From: Deltaproteobacteria bacterium HGW-Deltaproteobacteria-15
Lineage (GTDB): Bacteria > Desulfobacterota > DSM-4660 > Desulfatiglandales > HGW-15
Assembly: GCA_002840535.1 (NCBI GenBank)
Contig: PHBH01000005.1
Location: forward strand, 146,190-210,189
Direction: 5' to 3'
Length of the DNA stretch: 64,000 nt
The notes under the pieces are model-generated. The model was not told where the DNA came from and did not search any database. It saw only the letters and a list, made by a program, of their open reading frames with translations. A program made the position numbers and the translations under genes. Below, piece after piece: positions 43,291 to 50,311 of the stretch (position 1 is the stretch's first letter; each line of letters begins with the position of its first letter).

Positions 43291-43371
43291 ATGGCCGAGG
43301 CGTGGGATCGGCGCGGGAACCGGGTCACGGTTGAGCAAGTCAATAACAATTCTTGGAGGGTCACTCAATGA
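43291..43371 (+). CDS. Small peptide gene coupled to the MuB-like gene
   Basis: 26 codons from an ATG preceded by AAGGA (7 nt), ending GTC ACT CAA TGA, so its stop overlaps the next ATG (ATGA). Product MAEAWDRRGNRVTVEQV plus a short tail. The frame is open further upstream to a GTG at 43189 without a ribosome site. The overlap suggests translational coupling with the ATPase gene. Confidence 0.4.
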   Translation: MAEAWDRRGNRVTVEQVNNNSWRVTQ

Positions 43372-44060
43372 AAGACGTTTTCCTCCCCACCCAGAACTTT
43401 CAGAAGCTCAGCGGGCTTTGCGACGAGCTGCTCGGCTCGGCCGCGGGCATCGAGATGGCGGCAGTGATAGGAAGCGCCGGCAGGGGGAAGACCACGGCGG
43501 CGGAGCGCATCGTCACCCATAACCAGAACGCGGTCTACATCCGCTTCGAGGAGCGGCTCTCGTTTGTCGGGCTTATCCGGGAAGTGGCGTTCGCGGTTGC
43601 CGGGGTGAGGCCGAACAGGACGCAGGAGTGCGTGGAGATGATCCGGAACGAACTGGGCAAGGCCAGGCGCATCATCATGGTGGACGAGGCGGACCGCATG
43701 AGCATGAAGCATCTCAACACCATGAGGGATTTCCACGATACCTGCAAGGTGCCGGTGGTTCTGATCGGAGAAGAGATGCTTCGAGGGAAACTCGCGCGGG
43801 AGCGGCGCCTGGTCAGCAGGGTGAGGGAAACGATGACCTTCGAGCCGGTGAGCCAGCCCGACGTGGTGGTCTTTTACCGCAAAGCCCTGGGCCTGGACGT
43901 TCCCCCTTCCGAAGCAGCGCGGCTCCTGAAGCATGCCAAAGGCGATTTCAGGTTCGTGGTCAGAGACGCCCTGCAGGCCGAGAGGATCATGAAGGCGAAC
44001 GGGCTGAAGGCGGTCACCCCGCAGCTCATAGACGAGGTGGTCAGAGATGGCGGCGAATAA
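43368..44060 (+). CDS. MuB-like AAA+ target-selection ATPase
   Basis: 230 aa. Walker A GSAGRGKTT at 35-43, Walker B RIIMVDEADRM near 103, then the sensor region VPVVLIGEE. It loads on target DNA, stimulates the transposase and gives target immunity. GGAGGG lies 6 nt before ATG 43368. It is shorter than Mu's MuB (312 aa), as in many Mu relatives, where the N-terminal helix-turn-helix is missing. Confidence 0.9.
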   Translation: MKDVFLPTQNFQKLSGLCDELLGSAAGIEMAAVIGSAGRGKTTAAERIVTHNQNAVYIRFEERLSFVGLIREVAFAVAGVRPNRTQECVEMIRNELGKARRIIMVDEADRMSMKHLNTMRDFHDTCKVPVVLIGEEMLRGKLARERRLVSRVRETMTFEPVSQPDVVVFYRKALGLDVPPSEAARLLKHAKGDFRFVVRDALQAERIMKANGLKAVTPQLIDEVVRDGGE

Positions 44061-44559
44061 GGGCATTGCCGAGACAGTCAGAAGAGCGGCCAAAAGACTC
44101 GGGAAGTTCACGGCCAAGGATCTCTATGATGCGGATTGTGACCTCCATTTCCCGAAGTCCAAGATAACCATCGCCCTTAGAGATTTCTGCAGCTCGGGCG
44201 AAATCAGGCGGATCGAATCCGGAGAGAAGGGTAAGGCGACGGTTTACGAGTATATCCGGGAAAAGACCCTTGGATTCGGCGTCCGGGAGAAGGTTTGCCG
44301 AGCAATGCACGTAAAGGGGCGTTTCACAGTACGCGATGTCGCTGTCCTGAGCGACGCGGATCGAAGCTACGTGTATCTCCTTGTCCGGAAACTCCAGGAT
44401 GCCGGAGCGATAAGGGCCGATGGCAAGACGGAGGGGCCACGGAAAAACGAACAGGCGTTTCTGGTCAAGAACAGGGATGAATTCTTTCTCAAATGGGTCA
44501 GGGGCTCTCAAAAAAGCGTGGAGGCCGAGTCTCCCTGGCGAAGGAAAACAAAGGGATAA
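44047..44559 (+). CDS. Winged-helix phage early protein
   Basis: 170 aa. Two winged-helix-like halves: RLGKFTAKDLYDADC with LRDFCSSGEIRRIESG, and GRFTVRDVAVLSD with VRKLQDAGAIRADG. Overlaps the end of the ATPase gene by 14 bp. Probably a DNA-binding regulator; no named family. Confidence 0.65.
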   Translation: MAANKGIAETVRRAAKRLGKFTAKDLYDADCDLHFPKSKITIALRDFCSSGEIRRIESGEKGKATVYEYIREKTLGFGVREKVCRAMHVKGRFTVRDVAVLSDADRSYVYLLVRKLQDAGAIRADGKTEGPRKNEQAFLVKNRDEFFLKWVRGSQKSVEAESPWRRKTKG

Positions 44560-44563
44560 GGCC

Positions 44564-45025
44564 ATGAAGAATGCGCGCGGGAAATTGTCGCAGAATTCGT
44601 TGCAACGGCAGCGGCTGGCCCTTTTGGCAAAGGTGCATATCGCAGCCAATCAAATGGGCCTCATCGACAAAGACGCGAAGGATGACAAGGGAAACCCCAA
44701 CGATGACTATCACCTGATCCTTCGAGATGAGTTTGGGGTGGAGAGCGCGGCGGCCCTGTCAAACGGAGAACTGGAGCAGCTCGTGGCCCGGTTCGAGAGC
44801 AAAGGTTGGCAAAGCAAAAGGACGGAGGCAGGAGGTCGGAGATCGGAAAGCCAATTGGAGGCGCTCAGGGAGAAGGCCGGGCAGGTCGCGCTCCATACGG
44901 ATCTGACGCCTGCCCGCTTCAGAAAGCTGCTCTTCAAGGTGTGCGGGGCGCACGACCTTGCTTGGTGCAACGACGTGAGCAGGCTGAAAAGGCTCTTGGC
45001 AATCCTCAAGAAGATGAGGGGGTGA
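44564..45025 (+). CDS. GemA/Gp16-like regulatory protein (DUF1018)
   Basis: 153 aa. Pattern LAKVHIAANQMGLIDKD, YHLILRDEFGVESAAALSN, ELEQLVARFESKGW is that of Mu Gp16/GemA, which modulates host gene expression and DNA supercoiling. Residues about 87-96 (TEAGGRRSE) are encoded by GGAGGTCGGAGATC, a copy of the intergenic word repeat inserted in frame. Confidence 0.8.
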   Translation: MKNARGKLSQNSLQRQRLALLAKVHIAANQMGLIDKDAKDDKGNPNDDYHLILRDEFGVESAAALSNGELEQLVARFESKGWQSKRTEAGGRRSESQLEALREKAGQVALHTDLTPARFRKLLFKVCGAHDLAWCNDVSRLKRLLAILKKMRG

Positions 45026-45031
45026 GCGGAA

Positions 45032-45439
45032 ATGGAAAAGGACACGCTCAAGTACAGAGTGCTCAGCATCCTAAACAGGCACATAGGCAAGGAGAAGGCC
45101 ATCGACATGGGCGAACTCTACGAGCGCGTCTATGAGCAAACGTACAAGCACAAGATCAACGACACGCGGCCGCTCAGAACTATCATCACCATGCTGAGGA
45201 AAGAAGGGAACCTGATTTGCTCCACCAGAAGCAAAACAGGAGGCGGGTACTACCTGCCGAGATCCGGACATGAGTTCAACCAACTGGCCGACCGGATCCT
45301 TAGCGAAGGGATCAAGAAGATCCAGATAGTGGCCAGGATGAAGCAGGTCGGTTTGGCGGAGCTTTTAGGGCAGATGGCGCTGAACCTGAAGGGAGGCGGA
45401 AGTGAAGAGCCTGGAGCTGGCGAACAACATCCTTGCTGA
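45032..45439 (+). CDS. Winged-helix protein of the early operon
   Basis: 135 aa. Helical start (LKYRVLSILNRHIGKEKAI), then NDTRPLRTIITMLRKEGNLI and a wing-like GGGYYLPRSGHEF. Overlaps the following Gam-like gene by 38 bp. Unknown role; DNA binding is inferred from the fold pattern. Confidence 0.6.
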   Translation: MEKDTLKYRVLSILNRHIGKEKAIDMGELYERVYEQTYKHKINDTRPLRTIITMLRKEGNLICSTRSKTGGGYYLPRSGHEFNQLADRILSEGIKKIQIVARMKQVGLAELLGQMALNLKGGGSEEPGAGEQHPC

Positions 45440-45878
45440 GATTGCATCGACGGCAGCCGAGCTTTCCCGTGCAGAGGCGGCTGCAGAGGCGGAGATGAAG
45501 GCCGTCAGGGAAAGACACGAAGGGACTATCGGGCAACTCAAGGAGTCTCTTGAGGGGCTGGATTCCAAGCTGGTGAAGCTCATGAAAAAGCACCGGTCGC
45601 AGATCTTTGACAATACCGACCAGGTCGACCTGCGGAACGGAATCCTTCTCCACGGCGAAGGATGGAAGGTGAAGATCCCCAGGAATGCGGCTGCGGCGAT
45701 CGAGGCGCAGGGATGGGAAGAAGCGCTCAAGAGGGCGGTTACCGTCGACCGGGCTGTTGTCGAGAAGTGGCCGGTTGAAAGGCTCGTGGTGATCGGGGCG
45801 GAAAAGAAGCCGGTGGAGACGTTCAGTTATGAGCTGAAACAGGACCTCGCGGAGGCCGGAGATGGAGATCGGGGATAG
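45402..45878 (+). CDS. Gam-like host-nuclease inhibitor
   Basis: 158 aa from GTG 45402 (GGGAGG upstream). N-terminal coiled coil (AAELSRAEAAAEAEMKAVRE), then VDLRNGILLHGEGWKVKIPR and a beta-containing end, as in Mu Gam, the Ku-like protein that protects DNA ends from RecBCD. The overlap with the preceding gene supports the GTG. Confidence 0.82.
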   Translation: MKSLELANNILAEIASTAAELSRAEAAAEAEMKAVRERHEGTIGQLKESLEGLDSKLVKLMKKHRSQIFDNTDQVDLRNGILLHGEGWKVKIPRNAAAAIEAQGWEEALKRAVTVDRAVVEKWPVERLVVIGAEKKPVETFSYELKQDLAEAGDGDRG

Positions 45879-46044
45879 GGTCAAGATGACGCGAAGGCCT
45901 TTCTTCAGCGGGACCATTCGGGGCGAGCAGATGTCGCTCCTGGAGAAGTGCAGGTCATTTTTGATTTCCTGGAGTTTCAAGCCTCATGAGTGGGTGAGCA
46001 AAAGGCCGGTAAAGGAGAGCGATCTTGCAAGGGTAAAGGAGTAG
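45862..46044 (+). CDS. Small phage protein, unknown
   Basis: 60 aa. Ribosome site GGAGGCCGGAG lies inside the end of the Gam-like gene, with which it overlaps by 17 bp. Product begins MEIGDRVKMTRRPFFSGTI, beta-rich at the start and hydrophilic after. No family recognised. Confidence 0.55.
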   Translation: MEIGDRVKMTRRPFFSGTIRGEQMSLLEKCRSFLISWSFKPHEWVSKRPVKESDLARVKE

Positions 46045-46047
46045 CGC

Positions 46048-46263
46048 ATGGAGTGCATGAGAGAAAGGGATCTTAGACTGGTGAAGCACGATCACCTGTG
46101 CAGGCAGGCAAGCCGGAAAGCCCGGGCCGCGTGCAAGAGAATGAAACAGTGTGCCACGAAGCGCGACAATGATGGATTCGACCAGGCGAGCAAGGAGTTC
46201 GATCGAGCTGTTCGGTTGTTCGACCTAGCAAATCAGGAGCTCTGCAGGAGGCCGGAAAAATAG
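46048..46263 (+). CDS. Small helical phage protein, unknown
   Basis: 71 aa, rich in Lys, Arg and Cys (HDHLCRQASRKARAACKRMK). Entirely helical by pattern. Starts 3 bp after the preceding gene. The gap that follows holds a TCTCACGCAAAGCAGCGAAG word repeat. Confidence 0.5.
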   Translation: MECMRERDLRLVKHDHLCRQASRKARAACKRMKQCATKRDNDGFDQASKEFDRAVRLFDLANQELCRRPEK

Positions 46264-46299
46264 TCTCACGCAAAGCAGCGAAGTCGCGAAGGTATAGAG

Positions 46300-46800
46300 A
46301 TGGACATTATTGAACGGCTCAAGAAGGTTCGGGCGTTATCAGAGCGCGGCATTGAGGGGGAACGGAAATCCGCCGAAAGAATGCTGGACGCGCTTTTGCG
46401 GAAATACGGGCTCACGGAGTCCGACCTGATCGACAGAGAAAAGCGAGAATGTAGTTTCATTTATGGGAACAAGTGGGAGCGTGACTTACTGATCCAAATC
46501 GTAGGATGCGTTTTGAATGAAGGAACTGTCACCTGCTGGCGGAAGAAGAAGAGGCTAATTTTCAAGCTCACGAAGCTGGAACAGGCAGAAATCGGTATGC
46601 GATACAACCTTTATCGCAAGGCAATAAAGAATGATCTCCACCTCTTCTTCCGTGCTTTCTACGTGAAGCACCATATCTTCGCTTCCAGCGCCGGTGTGGG
46701 TGAAACTCCGTCAGCCAAGGAGATTGCCAGAATAGTAGCCATGACCAGGTCGATGGGAAACGTCGTCATCCCCCGCGCTCTATTGGGTAACGAGGAATGA
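46300..46800 (+). CDS. DUF2786-like phage protein
   Basis: 166 aa. N-terminal motif IIERLKKVRALSERGIEGER, then KSAERMLDALLRKYGLTESD, matches DUF2786, common in phages and of unknown biochemical role. The rest is helical. The stop overlaps the next start (ATGA). Confidence 0.7.
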   Translation: MDIIERLKKVRALSERGIEGERKSAERMLDALLRKYGLTESDLIDREKRECSFIYGNKWERDLLIQIVGCVLNEGTVTCWRKKKRLIFKLTKLEQAEIGMRYNLYRKAIKNDLHLFFRAFYVKHHIFASSAGVGETPSAKEIARIVAMTRSMGNVVIPRALLGNEE

Positions 46801-47084
46801 AGTACAGCGAATACAGGACCAGGTTCTTAGGGTCACGAAATAAGGATCAGCCACGGCAGCATGAGATGTCTCCTACGCAGAAGGACATGCTGTTTTACAC
46901 GCAGGGGTTAATAAGCCTTGAGTGTCTCTGTGGACGGGAGAAGCTCAAAGGCAACGCTTTATGCCGACAATGCTTCAAGGCCCTGCCCGATGAGATGCAG
47001 AAGGCGCTCTACCGGAAGCTCGGGCACGGATATGAAGAGGCCCTCGATGATGCGGTGAAATGGTTGCAGAAGAACAGGTGGTGA
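46797..47084 (+). CDS. Small zinc-binding-type phage protein
   Basis: 95 aa. C-x-C (SLECLCGRE) and C-x2-C (NALCRQCFKALP) pairs 12 residues apart form a likely zinc site. The C-terminal helix ends in AVKWLQKNRW. Translationally coupled to the preceding gene. Function unknown. Confidence 0.6.
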   Translation: MKYSEYRTRFLGSRNKDQPRQHEMSPTQKDMLFYTQGLISLECLCGREKLKGNALCRQCFKALPDEMQKALYRKLGHGYEEALDDAVKWLQKNRW

Positions 47085-47089
47085 GGGAA

Positions 47090-47218
47090 ATGATAGAGAC
47101 CTACACGATCAGAAAAGGCGTCATGAAGAGAATCCCGGAGTGCTACGAGCTGAGATGGTTTACTTCGCATTTGATCGCCGCGATTTTCGGATTGCTCTTG
47201 GGGCTGGTATGGCAGTGA
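47090..47218 (+). CDS. 42-residue single-span membrane peptide
   Basis: GTGAGGGAA precedes the ATG. Basic N-terminus (IRKGVMKRIPECYELRW), then a hydrophobic span (LIAAIFGLLLGLVWQ). The stop overlaps the next ATG (TGATG). Too short for routine gene callers, but coupling on both sides and the clear membrane helix make it credible. Unknown function. Confidence 0.6.
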   Translation: MIETYTIRKGVMKRIPECYELRWFTSHLIAAIFGLLLGLVWQ

Positions 47219-47370
47219 TGTCAGGAAAGAATATGCTAGAGCAGTTGAAGAAGATTAGTGACATCATAAGGGACTTGATTTCAACCAGGTTCTATGGCAG
47301 TGTCCTGATCAAATTTGAGGCGGGGAAGATCGTGCACGTCAAGAAGGAAGAAAGCATTAAGATAGAGTGA
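47218..47370 (+). CDS. YezD-like small protein (DUF2292)
   Basis: 50 aa. IRDLISTRFYGSVLIKFEAG and KIVHVKKEESIKI match the DUF2292/YezD pattern. The role of the family is unknown. Coupled to the preceding membrane peptide by TGATG. Confidence 0.7.
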   Translation: MSGKNMLEQLKKISDIIRDLISTRFYGSVLIKFEAGKIVHVKKEESIKIE

Positions 47371-47398
47371 TGGCCACACACTTGATGGAGCGGGGAAT

Positions 47399-48202
47399 AT
47401 GCTCTCATTTGATCAGCTAAAACTTCCTATTGGGCTTGCATTCTTGTTCCTAGCCGCTTACTTCCTGCTAGGATGGTTTATTAGAGACTCGAACGTTCAG
47501 AAGGCTGTGGCGATTGGAGCTGTCTTGGGGGCTGTTGGTACGATCGGGGCCTTCTTTTTTCTGTGGCATCAGAGTGTGAAGCTCAAAGATACGATTCAAC
47601 TCCAGACCGAAACCTTTAAATTGGAGAAGCGGCCATATCTATTCGCCTATCTTTCCAAAAAGGGCAATAAGTCCGTTGAATTCGATATCTGGAAGAATGC
47701 TGAGCATGGTGCGTTCTATGGGGGCGGGGATCTTTTCTTTGAGAACGTTGGTCAGGTTCCTGCTACTATTGGCAAAACTCAATATCTTGTTGCATCTGAT
47801 GAACTAGGCGACACTAATGTAGTTCGATGGTTTGAGGAGGCAATGGGTAAATATCCAGACGTCAAAACAATTTTTCCAGGGCAACAAAATATATCAGTCG
47901 CTCTGCATCCTCAATTAGGCAAGAAACCGAGACTTGTCTACGTTGGCGCAGTTATCCCATATACCGGCATAAAACCGCAAGAAAAGTACTGGTACAAATT
48001 TAGTCAGCTGTTCATTGTTCAATACCGAAAGGTGCCTGACAAAGAAGGGAACCTAAAACCGGCGATCGCTGTTTCTCCGCACTTTGCCGATCACGATTGG
48101 GACAAGCATTCGGCTTCGGATCCACCTGTTTTGTCCACTCCTGATTGGAACTATTGGCTGGAACGAAGTCACATCAAGCAAATAACAACTTCCGGAGAAT
48201 AG
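47399..48202 (+). CDS. Two-span membrane protein, probable moron gene
   Basis: 267 aa. Two N-terminal membrane helices (GLAFLFLAAYFLLGWFI and AVLGAVGTIGAFFFLW), then a soluble beta-rich domain of about 200 residues. Its DNA is clearly more AT-rich than its phage neighbours, and it stands between the early and lysis genes, ending at a strong terminator. This is the usual place for lysogenic-conversion or superinfection-exclusion genes. Neither the fold nor the target is recognised. Confidence 0.65.
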   Translation: MLSFDQLKLPIGLAFLFLAAYFLLGWFIRDSNVQKAVAIGAVLGAVGTIGAFFFLWHQSVKLKDTIQLQTETFKLEKRPYLFAYLSKKGNKSVEFDIWKNAEHGAFYGGGDLFFENVGQVPATIGKTQYLVASDELGDTNVVRWFEEAMGKYPDVKTIFPGQQNISVALHPQLGKKPRLVYVGAVIPYTGIKPQEKYWYKFSQLFIVQYRKVPDKEGNLKPAIAVSPHFADHDWDKHSASDPPVLSTPDWNYWLERSHIKQITTSGE

Positions 48203-48247
48203 TTAGGAAAGGCTAAAATCTAGAAAGTAGTCGGTATCGGAACAACC

Positions 48248-48287
48248 GGGCCGATTCGCTCCAAAACGGAGCGGGTCGGCCCTTTTT
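48248..48287 (+). terminator. Rho-independent terminator after the moron gene
   Basis: GGGCCGATTCGCTCC (48248-48262), loop AAAAC, GGAGCGGGTCGGCCC (48268-48282), then TTTTT. 15 bp stem with two G-U pairs. Confidence 0.9.
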
Positions 48288-48367
48288 ATTTGGTGCAATG
48301 AATTCTGCGACAATCCACAGATTACGCAGATTGACACAGATGAGAGGCAGAAAAGCGGGGGAAAAGG

Positions 48368-48841
48368 ATGGATGAGAGATTTCTGAAGGCTGTGGAAGAG
48401 GTGCTTGAGAACGAGAAGGGGTATGTCAACGACCCTGATGATCCGGGCGGCGAGACCAAGTTTGGGATCAGCAAGCGGGCGTATCCAAACATCGATATCG
48501 CCAACCTCACCAAGGAGGATGCCGTCGGCATCTACTACCGCGACTGGTGGGAGCGGTTTCGATACGGCGAGATCTCGGACCTGGAGATCGCGACGGAGCT
48601 GCTCGACATCGCGGTGACCAACCCCAAGGCGGCCCACATGGCGCTTCAGCAGGCGGTGAAGGATACGGGTGGAGACTGGCTGGACGTGGACGGGTATATC
48701 GGGCCGATCACGATAGCGGCCGTCAACAATCATCCCAACTCGAAGTGGCTGCTGGACCGATTCAGGCTTTTGGCCATTCAGCACTATCTCGGGTGCAAGA
48801 GGAAGTTCCTGGCGGGGCAGGTGAAACGAGCGCTGAACTGA
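48368..48841 (+). CDS. Phage endolysin, GH108 N-acetylmuramidase
   Basis: 157 aa. N-terminal GH108 domain with catalytic Glu in VLENEKGYVNDPDDPGGETK and the FGISKRAYP segment. The C-terminus has the peptidoglycan-binding part (GYIGPITIAAVNNH). Degrades the cell wall at lysis. The gap before it (48288-48367) carries a CCACAGATTACGCAGATT word repeat. Confidence 0.88.
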   Translation: MDERFLKAVEEVLENEKGYVNDPDDPGGETKFGISKRAYPNIDIANLTKEDAVGIYYRDWWERFRYGEISDLEIATELLDIAVTNPKAAHMALQQAVKDTGGDWLDVDGYIGPITIAAVNNHPNSKWLLDRFRLLAIQHYLGCKRKFLAGQVKRALN

Positions 48842-48882
48842 TGGGTTTCCCCCGGATTAAAGACTTCCGGGGTCAACCCATC
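48840..48882. other. Hairpin after the endolysin gene
   Basis: GATGGGTT (48840-48847) pairs with AACCCATC (48875-48882), and CCCCGG (48850-48855) pairs with CCGGGG (48867-48872). It overlaps the endolysin stop codon. No U-run; probably stabilises or attenuates the late transcript. Confidence 0.6.
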
Positions 48883-48938
48883 CTACAAGATCGCAGATTA
48901 GAAGGCGGCCAAAACCCAAATCAAAAGGAGGGAATGAA

Positions 48939-49202
48939 ATGAACAAGTACATGGCAATCGCAATGAAGCTTCTCCCCACGATTCTCCAGCTCATGGGCAT
49001 CGCCGAAAGCCTTTTCGAAGACAAACCGAACAGCGGCAAAGAGAAAAAGGCGGTGGTAACGACTGCAGCAAAGGCCATTGTGGAAGGGGTCGGGGCGGTC
49101 TCGACCGGCGGCCAGGCTGAGACCTGGGAGCGGATCAAAGATCCCGTCTCCAACATCATTGACAATGCGGCGGCCATCGCATTCCCGGAGCACACGAAGT
49201 AG
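48939..49202 (+). CDS. Lysis-region protein, unknown
   Basis: 87 aa. Hydrophobic but not clearly membrane-spanning start (MAIAMKLLPTILQLMGIAES), then a soluble Lys/Ala-rich helix (KEKKAVVTTAAKAIVEGV) and AAAIAFPEHTK end. Such proteins follow endolysins in many Mu relatives. Not assigned. Confidence 0.6.
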   Translation: MNKYMAIAMKLLPTILQLMGIAESLFEDKPNSGKEKKAVVTTAAKAIVEGVGAVSTGGQAETWERIKDPVSNIIDNAAAIAFPEHTK

Positions 49203-49210
49203 CGAGTTGA

Positions 49211-49239
49211 TGCGACCAGGCGAGAGTCGCCTGGTCGCA
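49211..49239. other. 13 bp perfect hairpin in the lysis cassette
   Basis: TGCGACCAGGCGA-GAG-TCGCCTGGTCGCA, in the 62 bp between two lysis-region genes. No U-run. Confidence 0.7.
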
Positions 49240-49264
49240 AACCAAATCCGAGGGGGAAACCGAA

Positions 49265-49603
49265 ATGAGCCCTGAGCAGATCACCGCACTGACGTCGCTA
49301 CTCAGCATCATGGACAAAATGTCCGGATGGCCGTTCGGGCTGTTGTTTTTCATGATTGTGGTCGGGCCGTGGGTGTTGGCGATCATGCTTGCATATGGGT
49401 ACCGCAAGCGCTTCGAGAGCGTAGTCGGCATGTACCAGGCCAATGTCCGTCTTGTTGAAAAGTTCATCGAGCTCAGCGGAGATCTCAAAGAGGTCGTCAT
49501 CATGAACACCCAGGCGTGGCAGCGCACTTGCGACGCGGTGGAGAAAAACCAGTTCTGCCCGCAGATCAGGCTTCAGAAATCGGCAGTGGGGGTGCAGGGA
49601 TGA
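49265..49603 (+). CDS. Membrane protein of the lysis cassette (holin/spanin type)
   Basis: 112 aa. One hydrophobic segment (WPFGLLFFMIVVGPWVLAIMLAYGY, about 23-47) followed by a long amphipathic helix. The arrangement suits an inner-membrane lysis protein; which one cannot be decided. The ribosome site GAGGGGG is 8 nt before the ATG, and the stop overlaps the next start. Confidence 0.65.
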   Translation: MSPEQITALTSLLSIMDKMSGWPFGLLFFMIVVGPWVLAIMLAYGYRKRFESVVGMYQANVRLVEKFIELSGDLKEVVIMNTQAWQRTCDAVEKNQFCPQIRLQKSAVGVQG

Positions 49604-49845
49604 GCGAAAGGCTGAAATTTCAAGGGAAGCTCTATGAGAAGAACATCGAGGCGAAAAGGCTCCAGGAACTGCTGAAGGGTCTCGTCAAATCGCTTCGGGA
49701 TGCCTTGGATCCCACTGAGCCCGTGGAGCAGCTGGACCGCGAACTCATCGTGCAGCAGGCGGGCGAATTCGGCATGAAGCAGATTGAGCTGCTGGAGGTT
49801 ATGGCGGAGATCCGCGTCATCAAGCGGGAACTGGGAGAACGCTGA
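49600..49845 (+). CDS. Coiled-coil phage protein
   Basis: 81 aa, starting in the stop of the previous gene (ATGA). Almost entirely helical (KNIEAKRLQELLKGLVKSLR). Similar small proteins precede the terminase genes in Mu-like phages. Function unknown. Confidence 0.65.
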   Translation: MSERLKFQGKLYEKNIEAKRLQELLKGLVKSLRDALDPTEPVEQLDRELIVQQAGEFGMKQIELLEVMAEIRVIKRELGER

Positions 49846-49846
49846 A

Positions 49847-50311
49847 ATGGCCATCGATCAGGAAACCAAGGAGAGGGCCAGAGAGCTTTATGTATTCGAT
49901 GGTCTCACGCTCGAGCAAGTGGCCAAAGAAACAGGCGTGCCGGAAAGCACCGTCAAACGCTGGTCCGCGGACGAGGGCTGGACGGATGAGCGGCGTGAGC
50001 ACAAGGCGACGCTCGCGGACATTCGCAGGAACACCCTGCAGCTTCGGAAGGCATTCGTGGCAAAGGCAATGGGCAGCCTCGACCCGCAGGATGTCTATGC
50101 GGCGGTCCGCCTCGAGGCCCTGGCGCAAAGGGGTCAGAAGAAGGAAGAGCAGGTGCAGGTCGACGTGGACAGGCCGAAGCTCTTCATCGAGGACATGGAA
50201 TTCATCGCATCAACGCTCAAGGAGATCGACCCGGAGGGGCTGAAGATCTTGGCCCGGAGTTTTGACGAGATCGTAACCAGGTGGAAGGCTCAGAATGAGA
50301 AAGCGGCCTAA
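49847..50311 (+). CDS. Terminase small-subunit-like protein (DUF1804 type)
   Basis: 154 aa. N-terminal helix-turn-helix (FDGLTLEQVAKETGVPESTV, KRWSADEGW) that would recognise DNA at packaging sites, then helical oligomerisation region. Directly precedes and overlaps the large terminase. Confidence 0.75.
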   Translation: MAIDQETKERARELYVFDGLTLEQVAKETGVPESTVKRWSADEGWTDERREHKATLADIRRNTLQLRKAFVAKAMGSLDPQDVYAAVRLEALAQRGQKKEEQVQVDVDRPKLFIEDMEFIASTLKEIDPEGLKILARSFDEIVTRWKAQNEKAA

